A stretch of 64,000 nt of DNA. It comes from Microvirga flocculans ATCC BAA-817 (GTDB taxonomy: Bacteria; Pseudomonadota; Alphaproteobacteria; Rhizobiales; Beijerinckiaceae). Position 1 is the first letter of the stretch. Every line of letters begins with the position of its first letter. The notes under the pieces are model-generated. The model was not told the DNA's origin. It worked only from the letters and a program-made list of their open reading frames with translations, and did not search any database. Location: positions 336,627 through 400,626 of the forward strand of contig NZ_JAEA01000002.1 of the NCBI RefSeq assembly GCF_000518665.1, given 5' to 3'. Made by a program: the position numbers and the translations under genes. Of the stretch, positions 19,394 through 29,900 are shown one piece after another.

Positions 19394-20665
19394 TCAGGCC
19401 GGGGTCAGATCCCTCGCCGGTTCCAGCACCTTCAGACGCTCGGCTTCCTTGGCCCTGTACGCGCGCTGCGTGTCGGTGACGTAGTCGCGCACGATGGGGG
19501 CCGCATCGCGCTTGCGGGCGAGCTGCATGTGGAAGACGAGCTGGCTGCCGGTGGTGAACATGGTCTCCGCGCTGATGAGATAGAACTCGAACATGCGGCA
19601 GAAGCGCTCGTCGTACATGGCGGCGATCTTGGCCCGGTTCGCCTCGAAGCGCCGGTGCCAGTGATTGAGCGTCTTCGCGTAGTGCAGCCGCAGGAACTCG
19701 AGATCGGTCACCCACAGCTGGTTCTGCTCCACGACGGGGAAGACCTCCGACAGGGCAGGGGAATAGGCCCCAGGGAAGATATATTTCCTGAGCCACGGGC
19801 TTGCGGTGCCCGGCGGGCTCATCTTGCCGATGGAGTGCAGCACCATGAGCCCGTCGTCGTCGAGGAGCGCATTGATCTTGGCGAAGAACTCGCCGTAATG
19901 GTGAACGCCCACATGCTCGAACATGCCGACCGAGACGATGCGGTCGAAACGCCTGTCGACCTTGCGGTAATCGAGAAGCTCGAAGCGAACCCGGTGGGAA
20001 AGCCCTGCGCGGCGCGCCTTCTCGTTGGAAAGCTCGTATTGCTCTTTCGACAGGGTGACGCCCGTGACGTCCACGTCCTCCATCGCCGCAAGGTACAAGG
20101 CGAGATCGCCCCAGCCGCTGCCGATATCGAGAACTTTGAGGCCGGGCTTCAGCTGCAGCTTCGAGGCGATGAGCCGGAGCTTGTTCTGCTGCGCATCTTC
20201 CAGGGTCTCGTCGTCATTGGTGAAATAGGCGCAGGAATACTGCATGCCCTTGTCGAGGAAGAGCCGGTAGAAATCGTTGCCGAGATCGTAGTGATGCGCC
20301 ACGTTCTGTTGCGCCTTGCCCACGGGATTGGCCTGCTGGAAGCGCTTCACGGCGCGCGAGATCCGCTTGAGCACGTTCTGCAGCGGATAATTGGCCAGGG
20401 TCGAGCGGTTCATGGAGAAGAGATTCAGGAAGTCCCGCAAGGAGGAGCCTTCCTCGAAGCTCATGCGACCGTCCATATATGCCTCGCCCGCATGAAGCTC
20501 CGGGTTGAGGAACAGCTTGTGATAGAGCGAGCGGTCCGTGAGCCGCATGGTGACGCTCGGCCCGGGCTTCTCCCCGCCGAAGACATGGACGCCGCCTTCC
20601 GCGTCGATGACCTTCAGCGTACCGGCGCGGACGAAGGATTTCAGCATATGCGACAGCGGGAACAT
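19394..20665 (-). CDS. cfa: cyclopropane-fatty-acyl-phospholipid synthase family protein
   Basis: This is a 423-residue SAM-dependent methyltransferase that converts unsaturated acyl chains of membrane phospholipids to cyclopropane (or methylated) forms. The SAM motif V-L-D-I-G-S-G-W-G-D-L-A is near residue 175, and the family signature Y-S-C-A-Y-F and active-site region G-M-F-E-H-V-G-V-H-H-Y are present. The N-terminal ~120 residues form the substrate-binding helical domain. The protein is soluble but acts at the membrane surface. Confidence 0.9.
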   Translation of the reverse strand: MFPLSHMLKSFVRAGTLKVIDAEGGVHVFGGEKPGPSVTMRLTDRSLYHKLFLNPELHAGEAYMDGRMSFEEGSSLRDFLNLFSMNRSTLANYPLQNVLKRISRAVKRFQQANPVGKAQQNVAHHYDLGNDFYRLFLDKGMQYSCAYFTNDDETLEDAQQNKLRLIASKLQLKPGLKVLDIGSGWGDLALYLAAMEDVDVTGVTLSKEQYELSNEKARRAGLSHRVRFELLDYRKVDRRFDRIVSVGMFEHVGVHHYGEFFAKINALLDDDGLMVLHSIGKMSPPGTASPWLRKYIFPGAYSPALSEVFPVVEQNQLWVTDLEFLRLHYAKTLNHWHRRFEANRAKIAAMYDERFCRMFEFYLISAETMFTTGSQLVFHMQLARKRDAAPIVRDYVTDTQRAYRAKEAERLKVLEPARDLTPA

Positions 20666-20748
20666 CGAAGCCTCTCGGAGCGGTTGCCGGAGGCAGATGG
20701 TTCCACAGTTGCATGCGCGTGGCTAGAGGGGCCGGTCGGCGGCCGCGC

Positions 20749-23124
20749 CTACCCCAATGCCTCGACGAAGCTGTCCAGCACCATCTTCCTGCCCGCCTTG
20801 TCGAACTCGACCGTGAGTTTGTTGCCGTCCACGGCCTCGATGGTGCCCGGGCCGAACTTGGTGTGAAGGACACGGCCGCCGACCTTGAAGCCCGAGCTGC
20901 CTGTGGACTTGGCCACCAGCTCGCCTTCGATCAGCACCGGGCCGCGGCGCTCGCCCGAACGGCGGGCGGAATAGCCGCCATCCTCCGTCGAGGCGCGATG
21001 CGCCTGGGCGCGCTGCCAGCCCGGCGTCTGGTAGGATGAGCCGCTGAAAGGCTGCATGCGGTCGAACCGCGATCCGCTGCCATATCCGCCGTAGGAGAAA
21101 TTGGCGGGAGCCTCGACGATCTCCACGTTCGACTCCGGCAGGTCGTCGATGAAGCGGCTGGGAACGGTCGAGTTCCACAGCCCATGGATGCGCCGGTTGG
21201 AAGCGAAATAGATCTTCGCGCGCCGCTTCGCGCGGGTGATGCCCACATGTGCGAGCCGGCGCTCTTCCTCAAGGCCTGCGCGGCCGCTCTCGTCAAGCGC
21301 CCGCTGGTTCGGAAAAAGGCCTTCCTCCCAGCCGGGCAGGAAGACCGTGTCGAATTCCAGGCCCTTCGCCGCATGAAGCGTCATCAGGCTCACGCGCTCG
21401 GAGGTGTCGCTCTCGTTGGCCTCCATGACCAGCGAGACGTGCTCGAGGAAGCTCTGCAGGTCGGGGAACTCCTCCATGGACCGCACGAGTTCCTTGAGGT
21501 TCTCGAGCCGTCCCGCCGCATCGGCCGACTTGTCTTTCTGCCACATGTCGGTGTAGCCGGATTCCTCAAGTACGATCTGCGCGACCTCGGACTGCGTCAT
21601 GGTCTCGGACAGTTTCGACCAGCGGCCGAAGGAGATGAGAAGGTCGCGCAGGGTGGCGCGGGGCTTCGGCTTGAGCTCGTCGGTCTCCACGATGAAGCGC
21701 GCCGCTTCCACCAGCGGCACGCGGGCCGCGCGGGCATGGTTGTGCAGCACCTGGATCGTGGCGTCGCCAAGCCCGCGCTTCGGCACGTTGACGATGCGCT
21801 CGAAGGCGAGGTCGTCGGCCGGCTGGTTGACCACGCGCAGATAGGCCAGCGCATCGCGGATTTCCGCCCGCTCGTAGAAGCGCGGGCCGCCGATGACGCG
21901 GTAGGGGACGCCCAGCGTCACGAGCCGGTCTTCGATTTCGCGCATCTGCGCGGAAATGCGCACCAGGATGGCGATCTCGGAGAGCGGATTCTTCTTGGCG
22001 TGCAGCGCCTCGATCTCCTCGCCGATGAGCCGCGCCTCGTCCTCCGAATCCCAGGCGCCGGTGATCGTGACCTTTTCGCCCGGCTCGTCCTCCGTGCGCA
22101 GGGTCTTGCCGAGACGGCCCTGGTTCTTGGCGATGAGGCCGGAAGCGGCCGAGAGGATATGCCCGGTGGAGCGGTAATTGCGCTCGAGCCGGATCACGGT
22201 TGCGCCGGGGAAGTCGTGCTCGAAGCGCAGGATGTTGTCCACCTCCGCGCCGCGCCAGCCATAGATCGACTGGTCGTCGTCGCCGACGCAGCATAGGTTC
22301 TTGCGCTTCTGGGCGATGAGCCTCAGCCAGAGATACTGGGCGACGTTGGTGTCCTGGTACTCGTCCACCAGCATGTAGCGGAAGCGCTCCTGGTATTGCT
22401 CCAGAATGTCCGGATGTTCGCGCCACAGGCGCAGACATTCGAGCAGGAGATCGCCGAAATCGACGGCGTTCAGGACCTTCAGGCGTTCCTGATAGGCGCG
22501 GTAGAGACGTCCGCCCTTGCCGTTGGCGAAGGCCCCGGCCTCGCCGCCCGGGACCTGATCGGGCCCGAGGCCCCGGTTCTTCCAGCCGTCGATCAGGCCT
22601 GCCAGCTGACGCGCCGGCCAGCGCTTCTCCTCGATGCCCTCGGCCTCGATCACCTGCTTCATCAGGCGAAGCTGATCGTCGGTTCCCAGGATCGTGAAAT
22701 CGGAACGCAGGCCCACCAGTTCGGCATGGCGGCGGAGGATCTTGGTGCCGATGGAGTGGAAGGTGCCGAGCCACTGCATTCCCTCGGCGACGGGGCCGAT
22801 CACGGCCGAGATGCGCTCGCGCATCTCCCGCGCCGCCTTGTTGGTGAAGGTCACCGCGAGGATCTGGGAGGGGTAGGCTCTGCCGGTGGCGATCAGATGG
22901 GCGATCCGGGTCGTGAGCACGCGGGTCTTGCCGGTTCCGGCGCCCGCCAGGACAAGAACCGGCCCTTCCGTCGCCTCCACGGCGGCGCGTTGCTCCGGGT
23001 TCAGGCCGTTCAGATAGGGGGATTGCGGCGCAACCGCAGCACGGGCGCGGGCGCTCAAGGAGCCGGACGCCGGCTCATGGGCGAGGCTGTCCTGCGGATC
23101 GGGTCTGGGATCGGACTGATTCAT
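20749..23124 (-). CDS. uvrD: UvrD/PcrA-type ATP-dependent DNA helicase
   Basis: This is an SF1A 3'-5' helicase of nucleotide-excision and mismatch repair. Walker A (A-G-A-G-T-G-K-T) is at residues 60-67 and the Walker B motif L-V-D-E-Y-Q-D-T-N near residue 256. Motifs III-VI are recognisable (D-D-Q-S-I-Y-G-W-R-G; V-S-L-M-T-L-H-A-A-K-G-L-E-F-D; V-G-I-T-R-A-K). The C-terminus carries the Tudor-like RNA-polymerase-binding segment typical of PcrA/UvrD (G-G-R-V-L-H-T-K-F-G-P-G). The start M-N-Q-S-D at 23124 is preferred over an ATG four codons earlier. No SOS box was found upstream. Confidence 0.95.
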   Translation of the reverse strand: MNQSDPRPDPQDSLAHEPASGSLSARARAAVAPQSPYLNGLNPEQRAAVEATEGPVLVLAGAGTGKTRVLTTRIAHLIATGRAYPSQILAVTFTNKAAREMRERISAVIGPVAEGMQWLGTFHSIGTKILRRHAELVGLRSDFTILGTDDQLRLMKQVIEAEGIEEKRWPARQLAGLIDGWKNRGLGPDQVPGGEAGAFANGKGGRLYRAYQERLKVLNAVDFGDLLLECLRLWREHPDILEQYQERFRYMLVDEYQDTNVAQYLWLRLIAQKRKNLCCVGDDDQSIYGWRGAEVDNILRFEHDFPGATVIRLERNYRSTGHILSAASGLIAKNQGRLGKTLRTEDEPGEKVTITGAWDSEDEARLIGEEIEALHAKKNPLSEIAILVRISAQMREIEDRLVTLGVPYRVIGGPRFYERAEIRDALAYLRVVNQPADDLAFERIVNVPKRGLGDATIQVLHNHARAARVPLVEAARFIVETDELKPKPRATLRDLLISFGRWSKLSETMTQSEVAQIVLEESGYTDMWQKDKSADAAGRLENLKELVRSMEEFPDLQSFLEHVSLVMEANESDTSERVSLMTLHAAKGLEFDTVFLPGWEEGLFPNQRALDESGRAGLEEERRLAHVGITRAKRRAKIYFASNRRIHGLWNSTVPSRFIDDLPESNVEIVEAPANFSYGGYGSGSRFDRMQPFSGSSYQTPGWQRAQAHRASTEDGGYSARRSGERRGPVLIEGELVAKSTGSSGFKVGGRVLHTKFGPGTIEAVDGNKLTVEFDKAGRKMVLDSFVEALG

Positions 23125-23272
23125 CGACGGGACCATGGATCAAAAGGCGAACGGCGTCGAGCCCGGAATGCCTGCGATCCTGCCGCAGTCCCGGCCCTCA
23201 AGGCTCCTCCTTCATTGCCGAAAAGAGGCCTCATCGCCATATGGGGGAAACAGGACCGAAGAGGAATGTCCC

Positions 23273-23539
23273 ATGCGTCGTTTGGTGGCCCTTGCTCTCG
23301 TCTCGAGTTTCATCCTGCCCCTCGCCCTGCCGGCCGATGCGCAGCCCCTGCCTCGCGTCAGCCCCGCGGAGCGAAAGGCCAGGATGTATAACCGGCAGAT
23401 CCAGGAGGATCAGGAGCAGCTCAAGCTCGAAGGCCGGATCCAGAGGGAGAACGAAAGCATCCGCCAGAGCATCGAGCGTCAGCAGATGTTCTCCACCCCT
23501 CCCTATGTTCCGGTGCCGCCCGTCGGCAGAAACCGTTGA
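23273..23539 (+). CDS. small secreted coiled-coil protein of unknown function
   Basis: This is an 88-residue product with a signal peptide (M-R-R-L-V-A-L-A-L-V-S-S-F-I-L-P-L-A-L, cleavage after A-D-A). The mature part is a charged Gln/Glu/Arg-rich helix (residues ~30-68), likely a short coiled coil, ending in a proline-rich tail. The ATG at 23273 follows a GAGGAA ribosome-binding site; a longer frame from 23135 would hide the signal peptide. I do not recognise the family. Confidence 0.6.
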   Translation: MRRLVALALVSSFILPLALPADAQPLPRVSPAERKARMYNRQIQEDQEQLKLEGRIQRENESIRQSIERQQMFSTPPYVPVPPVGRNR

Positions 23540-23666
23540 AGGCGGACCTGACCGGCGCCTTGGGCCCCGGTCGGGCTGTGACCTTCTCGCCCCCGCCGCC
23601 CGGCTTGCTGGAACGAAGCCCCCCGGCTATGCACGATGCTCGAGAGCGTGGAGCCGGGCCCGGGGA

Positions 23667-24734
23667 ATGTCAAAGCTCCTCTATATCCAAATTCTGAGGG
23701 CCTGCGCGGCCCTCTCGATCGCGATCCTCCATGCTCAGCATGATGCAGGCGCGATCGCGGCGCGCTTCGGCTGGCAGTTCACGCCCCTTCACCTCGTTCC
23801 ATGGGCCGCCGGGGTCGATGTTTTCTTCGTCATTTCCGGCTTCATCATCGTCTATTCCTCGCAGAAGCTTTTCGACACGCCGGGTGCCGGAAGGGTCTTC
23901 ATCGTCCGCCGCGTCGGGCGCGTGGTGCCGCTCTACTGGACGGCGACGACGCTCTATCTCGCGGTCGCTCTCGTCCTGCCGAGCGCCATCAACAGCGAAA
24001 TCCTCGATCCCGGCTTCGTCCTTGCGTCCTACCTGTTCCTTCCGGTGGAGCGGCCCGACGGATTGGTTCAGCCGCTCTACTCCCTAGGCTGGACCCTCAA
24101 TTACGAGATGTATTTCTATCTCCTCTTCGCCTTGGCCGTGGCGTGGCCCATGCGGCGGTCCGTCCTCGGGCTGATCGGCGTCATGGCCGCTGCCGTGGCC
24201 ATCGGCAGAGCCGTCGCCCTTCCGGAGCCGCTGGGCTTCTGGACCGATCCCATCATCCTGGAATTCGCTTTCGGCATGGCGTTGGCCCTTCTCAAGGCGG
24301 AAGGCATCGTCCTGTCGCGGGCCTTGCGCCTCGCATTGGCGCTGGGCGGGTTGGGCTTGCTCGCGATCGAGGCCAAGGTCTCCATGCCGCGTGTGCTGGG
24401 CTTCGGGGTGCCAGCCGCTCTTTTCGTCACGGCTGCGGTGCTCGGTGTGGACCGGAAACGGCCCATGTCGTGGCCCACGCGCATGGGCATTGCCCTGGGC
24501 GATGCTTCCTATGCCCTGTACCTGATCCATCCCTTCGTCATCCGGGCGGGCGGGGAGGTCATGGTCAGGAGCGGCCTTGCTCCGCTGATCGGTCCCTGGG
24601 GCTATGTCGTGCTGACCCTGTCGGGGACCGTTCTCGCCTCCCTTCTGGTTTTCCGCTGGTACGAGCGGCCCGTGACCGAATGGATCCGCCAGCGCCTGGA
24701 GCCTGGGCTGCCGGTTTTAGTGCCGGGTGCTTGA
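23667..24734 (+). CDS. acyltransferase family 3 membrane protein
   Basis: This is a 355-residue integral membrane O-acyltransferase of the OafA/ExoZ type, which acylates exopolysaccharide or lipopolysaccharide sugars. The N-terminal R-A-C-A-A-L-S-I-A-I-L-H contains the catalytic histidine (about residue 22), and G-V-D-V-F-F-V-I-S-G-F-I matches the family signature. About ten hydrophobic helices follow. The ATG at 23667 fits the usual start just before the first helix; the frame is open further upstream but without family residues. It overlaps the convergent thioesterase gene by 18 bp. The substrate is unknown. Confidence 0.88.
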   Translation: MSKLLYIQILRACAALSIAILHAQHDAGAIAARFGWQFTPLHLVPWAAGVDVFFVISGFIIVYSSQKLFDTPGAGRVFIVRRVGRVVPLYWTATTLYLAVALVLPSAINSEILDPGFVLASYLFLPVERPDGLVQPLYSLGWTLNYEMYFYLLFALAVAWPMRRSVLGLIGVMAAAVAIGRAVALPEPLGFWTDPIILEFAFGMALALLKAEGIVLSRALRLALALGGLGLLAIEAKVSMPRVLGFGVPAALFVTAAVLGVDRKRPMSWPTRMGIALGDASYALYLIHPFVIRAGGEVMVRSGLAPLIGPWGYVVLTLSGTVLASLLVFRWYERPVTEWIRQRLEPGLPVLVPGA

Positions 24735-25256
24735 GGCCAGGAGAGCGGCTTCGGCCTTCAGGGGAATGCCGATCGTGCGTCCCAGCGCCTGGGGTCTCGC
24801 CAGGCGGGAATGGGTCGATTTCATGACGGCGAGGTTGGCGGCAATGTCTTCAGGGAAGGGGCAGACCTTCCGGGTTTCCATGTCCACGTGAAGGGAAAGG
24901 CCCTCCATGGTCGCGGCGACCCAGCCCTCGCCGGCATGGCGGATTTCCATGTAATAATGGATGCGCTTCTCGTCGTAATCGACGAGCTGGAGCGTGACGC
25001 GCACCCGGTCGTGCATTTTCAGCTCGCGCTTGTAGACGGTATGGACTTCAGCCGCGAAGAAGGAAGCCTTGCGCTTTTCCATGTAATCGTGGCCCAGCCC
25101 CACGAGGCTGAAGCCTTCCTCGACGGCGCGGTCGAACAGAACATGGTAATAGGCCATGTTCATGTGCCCGTTGTAGTCGATCCATGCGGGCTCAACCCGC
25201 ATCATGGAGGATACGAAGGGCGCGAAGAAAAAGACGGGACTCTTCTTTTCCGTCAT
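24717..25256 (-). CDS. hotdog-fold acyl-CoA thioesterase
   Basis: This is a 179-residue 4HBT-type thioesterase. The motif W-I-D-Y-N-G-H-M-N-M-A-Y-Y (around residue 20) contains the conserved Asp and matches thioesterases related to the C-terminal domain of L-carnitine dehydrogenase. The start M-T-E-K-K-S at 25256 is chosen because residues before it are unlike the family. The gene is divergent from the D-lactate-dehydrogenase-like gene, with an inverted repeat in between. The exact acyl-CoA substrate is unknown. Confidence 0.85.
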   Translation of the reverse strand: MTEKKSPVFFFAPFVSSMMRVEPAWIDYNGHMNMAYYHVLFDRAVEEGFSLVGLGHDYMEKRKASFFAAEVHTVYKRELKMHDRVRVTLQLVDYDEKRIHYYMEIRHAGEGWVAATMEGLSLHVDMETRKVCPFPEDIAANLAVMKSTHSRLARPQALGRTIGIPLKAEAALLASSTRH

Positions 25257-25309
25257 CAGATGCGACCCTCGGCTCCTCCCGGAAGACCATTGTCCTTTGC
25301 GCAAGAAAT

Positions 25310-25325
25310 GAACGTTAACACGTTC
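25310..25325. promoter_or_regulatory. perfect inverted repeat in divergent promoter region
   Basis: GAACGT-TAAC-ACGTTC is a 16-bp element with exact 6-bp arms, centred between the divergent thioesterase and flavoprotein genes. Its size and location fit an operator for a dimeric repressor. No regulator gene is adjacent, so the binding protein is unknown. Confidence 0.4.
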
Positions 25326-25435
25326 CCGCGGGTTGTCCATGAGGAGTGCGGCAAGTTTCTCATCGCGGTGTTGCCCTTGCAACGGTTCTGGTAGCTATGG
25401 ATAACCCGAGCATCGCAACCGGAAATGAAGTTCTC

Positions 25436-26848
25436 ATGAATGCCCCCCATGCCGCCCGCGGGAAACCGTCGGATGCCGCCCTTGCCTCCGTTCTGTCCGA
25501 GCTGTCCCAGCGTTACGGCGACCGGGTCGTGACCTCGGCCGCCGTGCGCGAGCAGCACGGGCATTCCCTGACCTGGGTGAACAACCAGCCGCCGGACATC
25601 GTGGTCTATCCGCGCAGCACTGAGGAGGTCTCGGATATCGTCAAGCTCTGCGCCGCGCATGACGTCCCGGTCATTCCCTATGGTACCGGCACCTCGCTGG
25701 AAGGGCACATCAATGCACCCTATGGCGGCGTCTGCGTCGATGTGAGCCTCATGAAGCGCATCGTCGCCGTTCATGACGAGGATCTCGATTGCGTGGTCGA
25801 GGCCGGCGTGACGCGCAAGGAGCTCAACGAGCATCTGCGCGACAAGGGCCTGTTCTTCCCCATTGATCCGGGGGCCGATGCCTCCATCGGCGGCATGGTC
25901 GCCACGCGGGCCTCGGGCACCAATGCCGTGCGCTACGGGACCATGAAGGACGTGGTTCTGGCGCTCACCGCCGTGCTGCCCAGCGGCGAGATCGTGAAGA
26001 CGGCAAGCCGCGCCAAGAAGAGTTCGGCAGGCTACGATCTCACCCGTCTCCTCATCGGTTCGGAAGGAACGCTGGGCATCGTCACCGAGATCACGCTCAA
26101 ACTCCACGGCATTCCCGAGGCCATCTCGGCCGGCATCTGCCCGTTCCCATCCGTCAAGGCGGCCTGCGACGCGGTGATCATGACGATCCAGACCGGCATT
26201 CCGGTGGCCCGCATCGAGCTTCTCGACGAAGTGCAGGTGAAGGCGGTCAACCTGCATTCCAAGCTCTCCCTGCCCGAGAGTCCCCTGCTGCTCCTGGAAT
26301 TCCATGGCACCGAGGGCGGCGTACAGGAGCAGGCGGAGCGTTTCGGGGAGATCGCGGCCGAGTTCGGCGGCGGCCCCTTCGACTGGGCGACGAAGCCCGA
26401 GGATCGCTCCCGCCTCTGGCAGGCCCGGCATGACGCCTATTGGGCGGCCAAGGGCCTGAGACCGGGCGCACAGTCGGTCGCGACCGATGTGTGCGTGCCG
26501 ATCTCGCGCCTGGCGGAATGCGTCGAGGCCACGAAGCGGGACATTCTGGAAAGCGGCCTCGTCGCTCCCATCGTCGGCCATGTCGGCGACGGCAATTTCC
26601 ACGTTCAACCCCTCGTGAATACGGACGATCCGGCGGAAATCGAGGCCTGCGAGGCTTTCGTGGACCGGCTCGTGCGCCGCGCGGTCGCCATGGAGGGCAC
26701 CTGCACGGGCGAGCACGGGGTCGGCCAGAAGAAGATGAAGTACCTGGAGGTCGAGCACGGCCCGGCGGCTCTTGGCCTCATGCGCGTCTTGAAACAGGCG
26801 ATCGATCCTCACAACATCATGAACCCAGGCAAGATCGTCGCGCTTTGA
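25436..26848 (+). CDS. FAD-linked D-lactate dehydrogenase / 2-hydroxyacid oxidase family protein
   Basis: This is a 470-residue flavoprotein of the GlcD/D-LDH group, which oxidises D-lactate or a related 2-hydroxyacid and passes electrons to the respiratory chain. The PCMH-type FAD-binding domain spans residues ~45-225 (P-Y-G-T-G-T-S-L-E-G-H; D-P-G-A-D-A-S-I-G-G-M-V-A-T-R-A-S-G). The C-terminal cap domain contains the conserved H-V-G-D-G-N-F-H and G-E-H-G-V-G-x-x-K. An ATG at 25397 is an equally possible start, giving 13 more residues. The specificity (D-lactate or glycolate) is not certain from sequence. Confidence 0.88.
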   Translation: MNAPHAARGKPSDAALASVLSELSQRYGDRVVTSAAVREQHGHSLTWVNNQPPDIVVYPRSTEEVSDIVKLCAAHDVPVIPYGTGTSLEGHINAPYGGVCVDVSLMKRIVAVHDEDLDCVVEAGVTRKELNEHLRDKGLFFPIDPGADASIGGMVATRASGTNAVRYGTMKDVVLALTAVLPSGEIVKTASRAKKSSAGYDLTRLLIGSEGTLGIVTEITLKLHGIPEAISAGICPFPSVKAACDAVIMTIQTGIPVARIELLDEVQVKAVNLHSKLSLPESPLLLLEFHGTEGGVQEQAERFGEIAAEFGGGPFDWATKPEDRSRLWQARHDAYWAAKGLRPGAQSVATDVCVPISRLAECVEATKRDILESGLVAPIVGHVGDGNFHVQPLVNTDDPAEIEACEAFVDRLVRRAVAMEGTCTGEHGVGQKKMKYLEVEHGPAALGLMRVLKQAIDPHNIMNPGKIVAL

Positions 26849-26931
26849 CGGTGGAACACGGTGAACAGCGCTCCCGGTCCTTGTCCGGATCGGATAAGGA
26901 CGTCTCAGTGTAACGGAGAAAAGGCAGCCTC

Positions 26932-29900
26932 TTGCGCGATATCCTGACGATCATCGCATCCATCGTGATCCTGATCCTGGCGATCGCCGTTGCGGCGCCT
27001 CCCTTCACAGATTGGGAGGCGCATCGCGAGACGATCGACGGCATCATCGCGCGTGCATCGGGCACGGAGGCTAAGACGGAAGGTGGGATCCGGGTAAGGC
27101 TGTTGCCGACGCCGCGGATCGAGCTCGGACGCCTCAGGCTCGGCGGAAAGACGCCGGACTCGCCCGTTCTCACGGCTGACGCCGTCTGGGCCGAAATCGC
27201 CCTGACACCGCTCCTTCGGGGCGAGGTGCGATTTACGGAGACGCGGGTCGGCCGGGCCGACATCCGCATCCCTGTTTCGGGAGATGGCGAGTGGCGCCTG
27301 CCGCCCGATCTGGTCTCCGGCAGCGGGCGGGCCCGCGAATGGGCCATCGAGAACCTTGCGGTCGGCCAGCTCCTCATCACCACCCAGAGCGCCACGACGG
27401 GCCGGACGAACCAGGCTTTCGCGGAGAATGTCCTCGTCGAGGGCCAGAAGCTCATCGGCCCCTGGCGGGTCGAGGGAACGACCTCCGGCGTGCCGTTCCG
27501 GCTCGTGACCGGCGAGCTGGCCGAGGACAGGACGATCCAGGTCAAGCTTTCCGGCGGCGGGGATATTTATCCGCGCTTCGATGTCGATGCCCGTTTCGGG
27601 CTCAACGAGGCGGGCGGCGAGGCCGCGACGCCGAACGTGTCGGGCAAGGCGAAGATCCTGTTCGGTCCGCCGGCACAGCTGGCGGCCGCGGGAATTCCGA
27701 TCCCCATCGTGGTCGAAACCGAGTTCAGGACGGCGCCGGGCGTCGTCGAACTCGGGCCGGTCAGCCTGGAGGCGGGCGAGGGCGGCGCGAGCCTGCGCAT
27801 GACCGGGGAGGGCAGGGTCGGGCTCAACGATCCGCGCATATCCCTGCGTCTGGAAGGGCGCAGGCTCGACGCCGACAGCTTCATCCTCTCGTCCACCGGG
27901 CAGGATTTTGCAAGCAGGCTCCAGCAATGGTCCCTGCCGCTGATCCGGATCCCCATCGACCTGGATCTGAAGATCGACAGCATCGGCCTGGGCCAGGAGG
28001 ATCTCTCGAACGCCATCCTGCGCCTGTCCCTCGATACCGGCCGGGCGCGTCTGGACCGGATCGAGTTCACGGCTCCGGGCGAAACCCGGGTCGCGCTCGA
28101 AGGCCAGCTCGGCATGACAACGAGGGGCGGCATCAATGGCAAGGTGGCGCTCGCCTCCAATGCCTCCGACCGCCTCGCGCGCTATCTGGCCCGCATCGGC
28201 CTTCAGTCGCCTCTGCTAAGGCTGCTCGACGGACGGCCCGTCGAGGCCTCGTCGGAGATCGCCTTCTCGAACCCCGTCCTTTCCTTCAACCGCCTGCGCC
28301 TGAAGACCGGCGAGTCGGTCCTGACCGGCAATGTCCGCTACACTGCGCCGGAGGGGGCCGAACGCGGCAAGCTGGAGGCACAGGTCGCCATTCAGAGCCT
28401 GAACCTCGACGACCTGCCGCAGGTTTCCAGCGTCTTCCAGGCGACCCAGAACATCGATGTCGGCTTCATCCTGGATGCGCGGGGCGTCAGCGCCGGAAAG
28501 AGCCCGGCCACGGGGCGCATTTCGGCCCGGATCCTGTCCGATGGCCCGGCTCTCCTGGTCGAAACCCTCGATATCGTCGATCTCGCCGGGGCCCAGGCCC
28601 GCGTGAGGGGGCGGATAGCTCCCGACGGCTCGGGGCGCATCTCCGGCAAGGTCACCGCCCAGCGGGCCGCGCCCCTGATCGACCTGTTGGGAAGCGTCTG
28701 GGTCGGCGGCATATCCAACCTCGTGCCACGGTTCGTCCGCGAGGGCGCACTCGATCTCGACGTCACCTCCGAGCGGGTGGCGCCGGCTCCCGGCTCGACC
28801 GAGCTGAGGCTGCGCACGACCGCAATCGGCCGCGTGGCCGGCGGCCCCTTCGAGGGGCAGGTCGAGTCCGTCGACGGCCGCACGGAGAGCCTCACCCTCG
28901 GTCTCTCCTCCGAGAATACCGGGCGATGGGTGAACCGGCCCGCCCTGGCGGGCCTGAACCGCCCGTCCAAGATCGATCTGCGTGGATCCCGGATCGGCTC
29001 CGGGCGGTTCAACGTCACGCTTGCCGGGGACATTGCGGGCGTGAGAGTGGCCACCACGCGCCCCTTCGCCCTCAGCCAGAGCGACGACGTGGTCGACAAC
29101 GGCGAGGCCGAGATTTCGGCCTCCGACATCACGCCCTTCCTGCTTCTGCTGGGCGATGGCGCGGGCGTGGCGTCGCCCATTCCCGTCAGCGGACGGGTCA
29201 CGCTCGGCCGTGAGCGCGGGGCGACCCTCCTCGACATCAACGCCAGGGTGGCGGACGACCCTGTCCGGGCGCGCCTTGTCGCCGCGTCCCGTTCGGAGAT
29301 CGGCGGCGAAGTGTCTCTCGGACGCCTTTCCCTGCCGTGGCTCGTCACGACCCTGTCCCTCAACATGAAGGGTGATCCTGCCGCAACGGCGATCTGGTCC
29401 AGCGCCAGCTTCGGCGAGAGCGGCCGCCTCGTTTCAGGCGGGCAGGTAACCTTCCGCATCGGCACACTCGATCTGGGGCGGGGGCTTCAGTCGAGCCGCG
29501 CCTCCTTCGTCCTCGCGGCCCAGCCGGACGGGATTTCGATCCGCAATCTCGACGCCACCGTCGGTTCGGGAAAGATCACGGGCACGACGACGATCACGCG
29601 GCAGGGAGCGCTCGCCACCATCGTCGGCGAAGGCAACCTCGACCGGGTACCCCTGTGGGCGCTCGTCGGCGAGACGCCGTTCGAGGCCGTTCTGTCCGGG
29701 CCGCTCAAGTTCGGTGCGGCGGGCGAAAGCATCTCCGAAATCGTGGCCAGCCTCGGCGGGGCGGGCGACTGGCAGATTACTAATCTTCGCATTCCCGCGG
29801 CCGATCCCGGGGTGTTCGACCGTGCGCTCAAGCGGTCCCTGGCCGAGAGCGATCCCTTGGCCGAGGGCAAGGTCGAGTCCCTTCTCGGCATGGAAATCGG

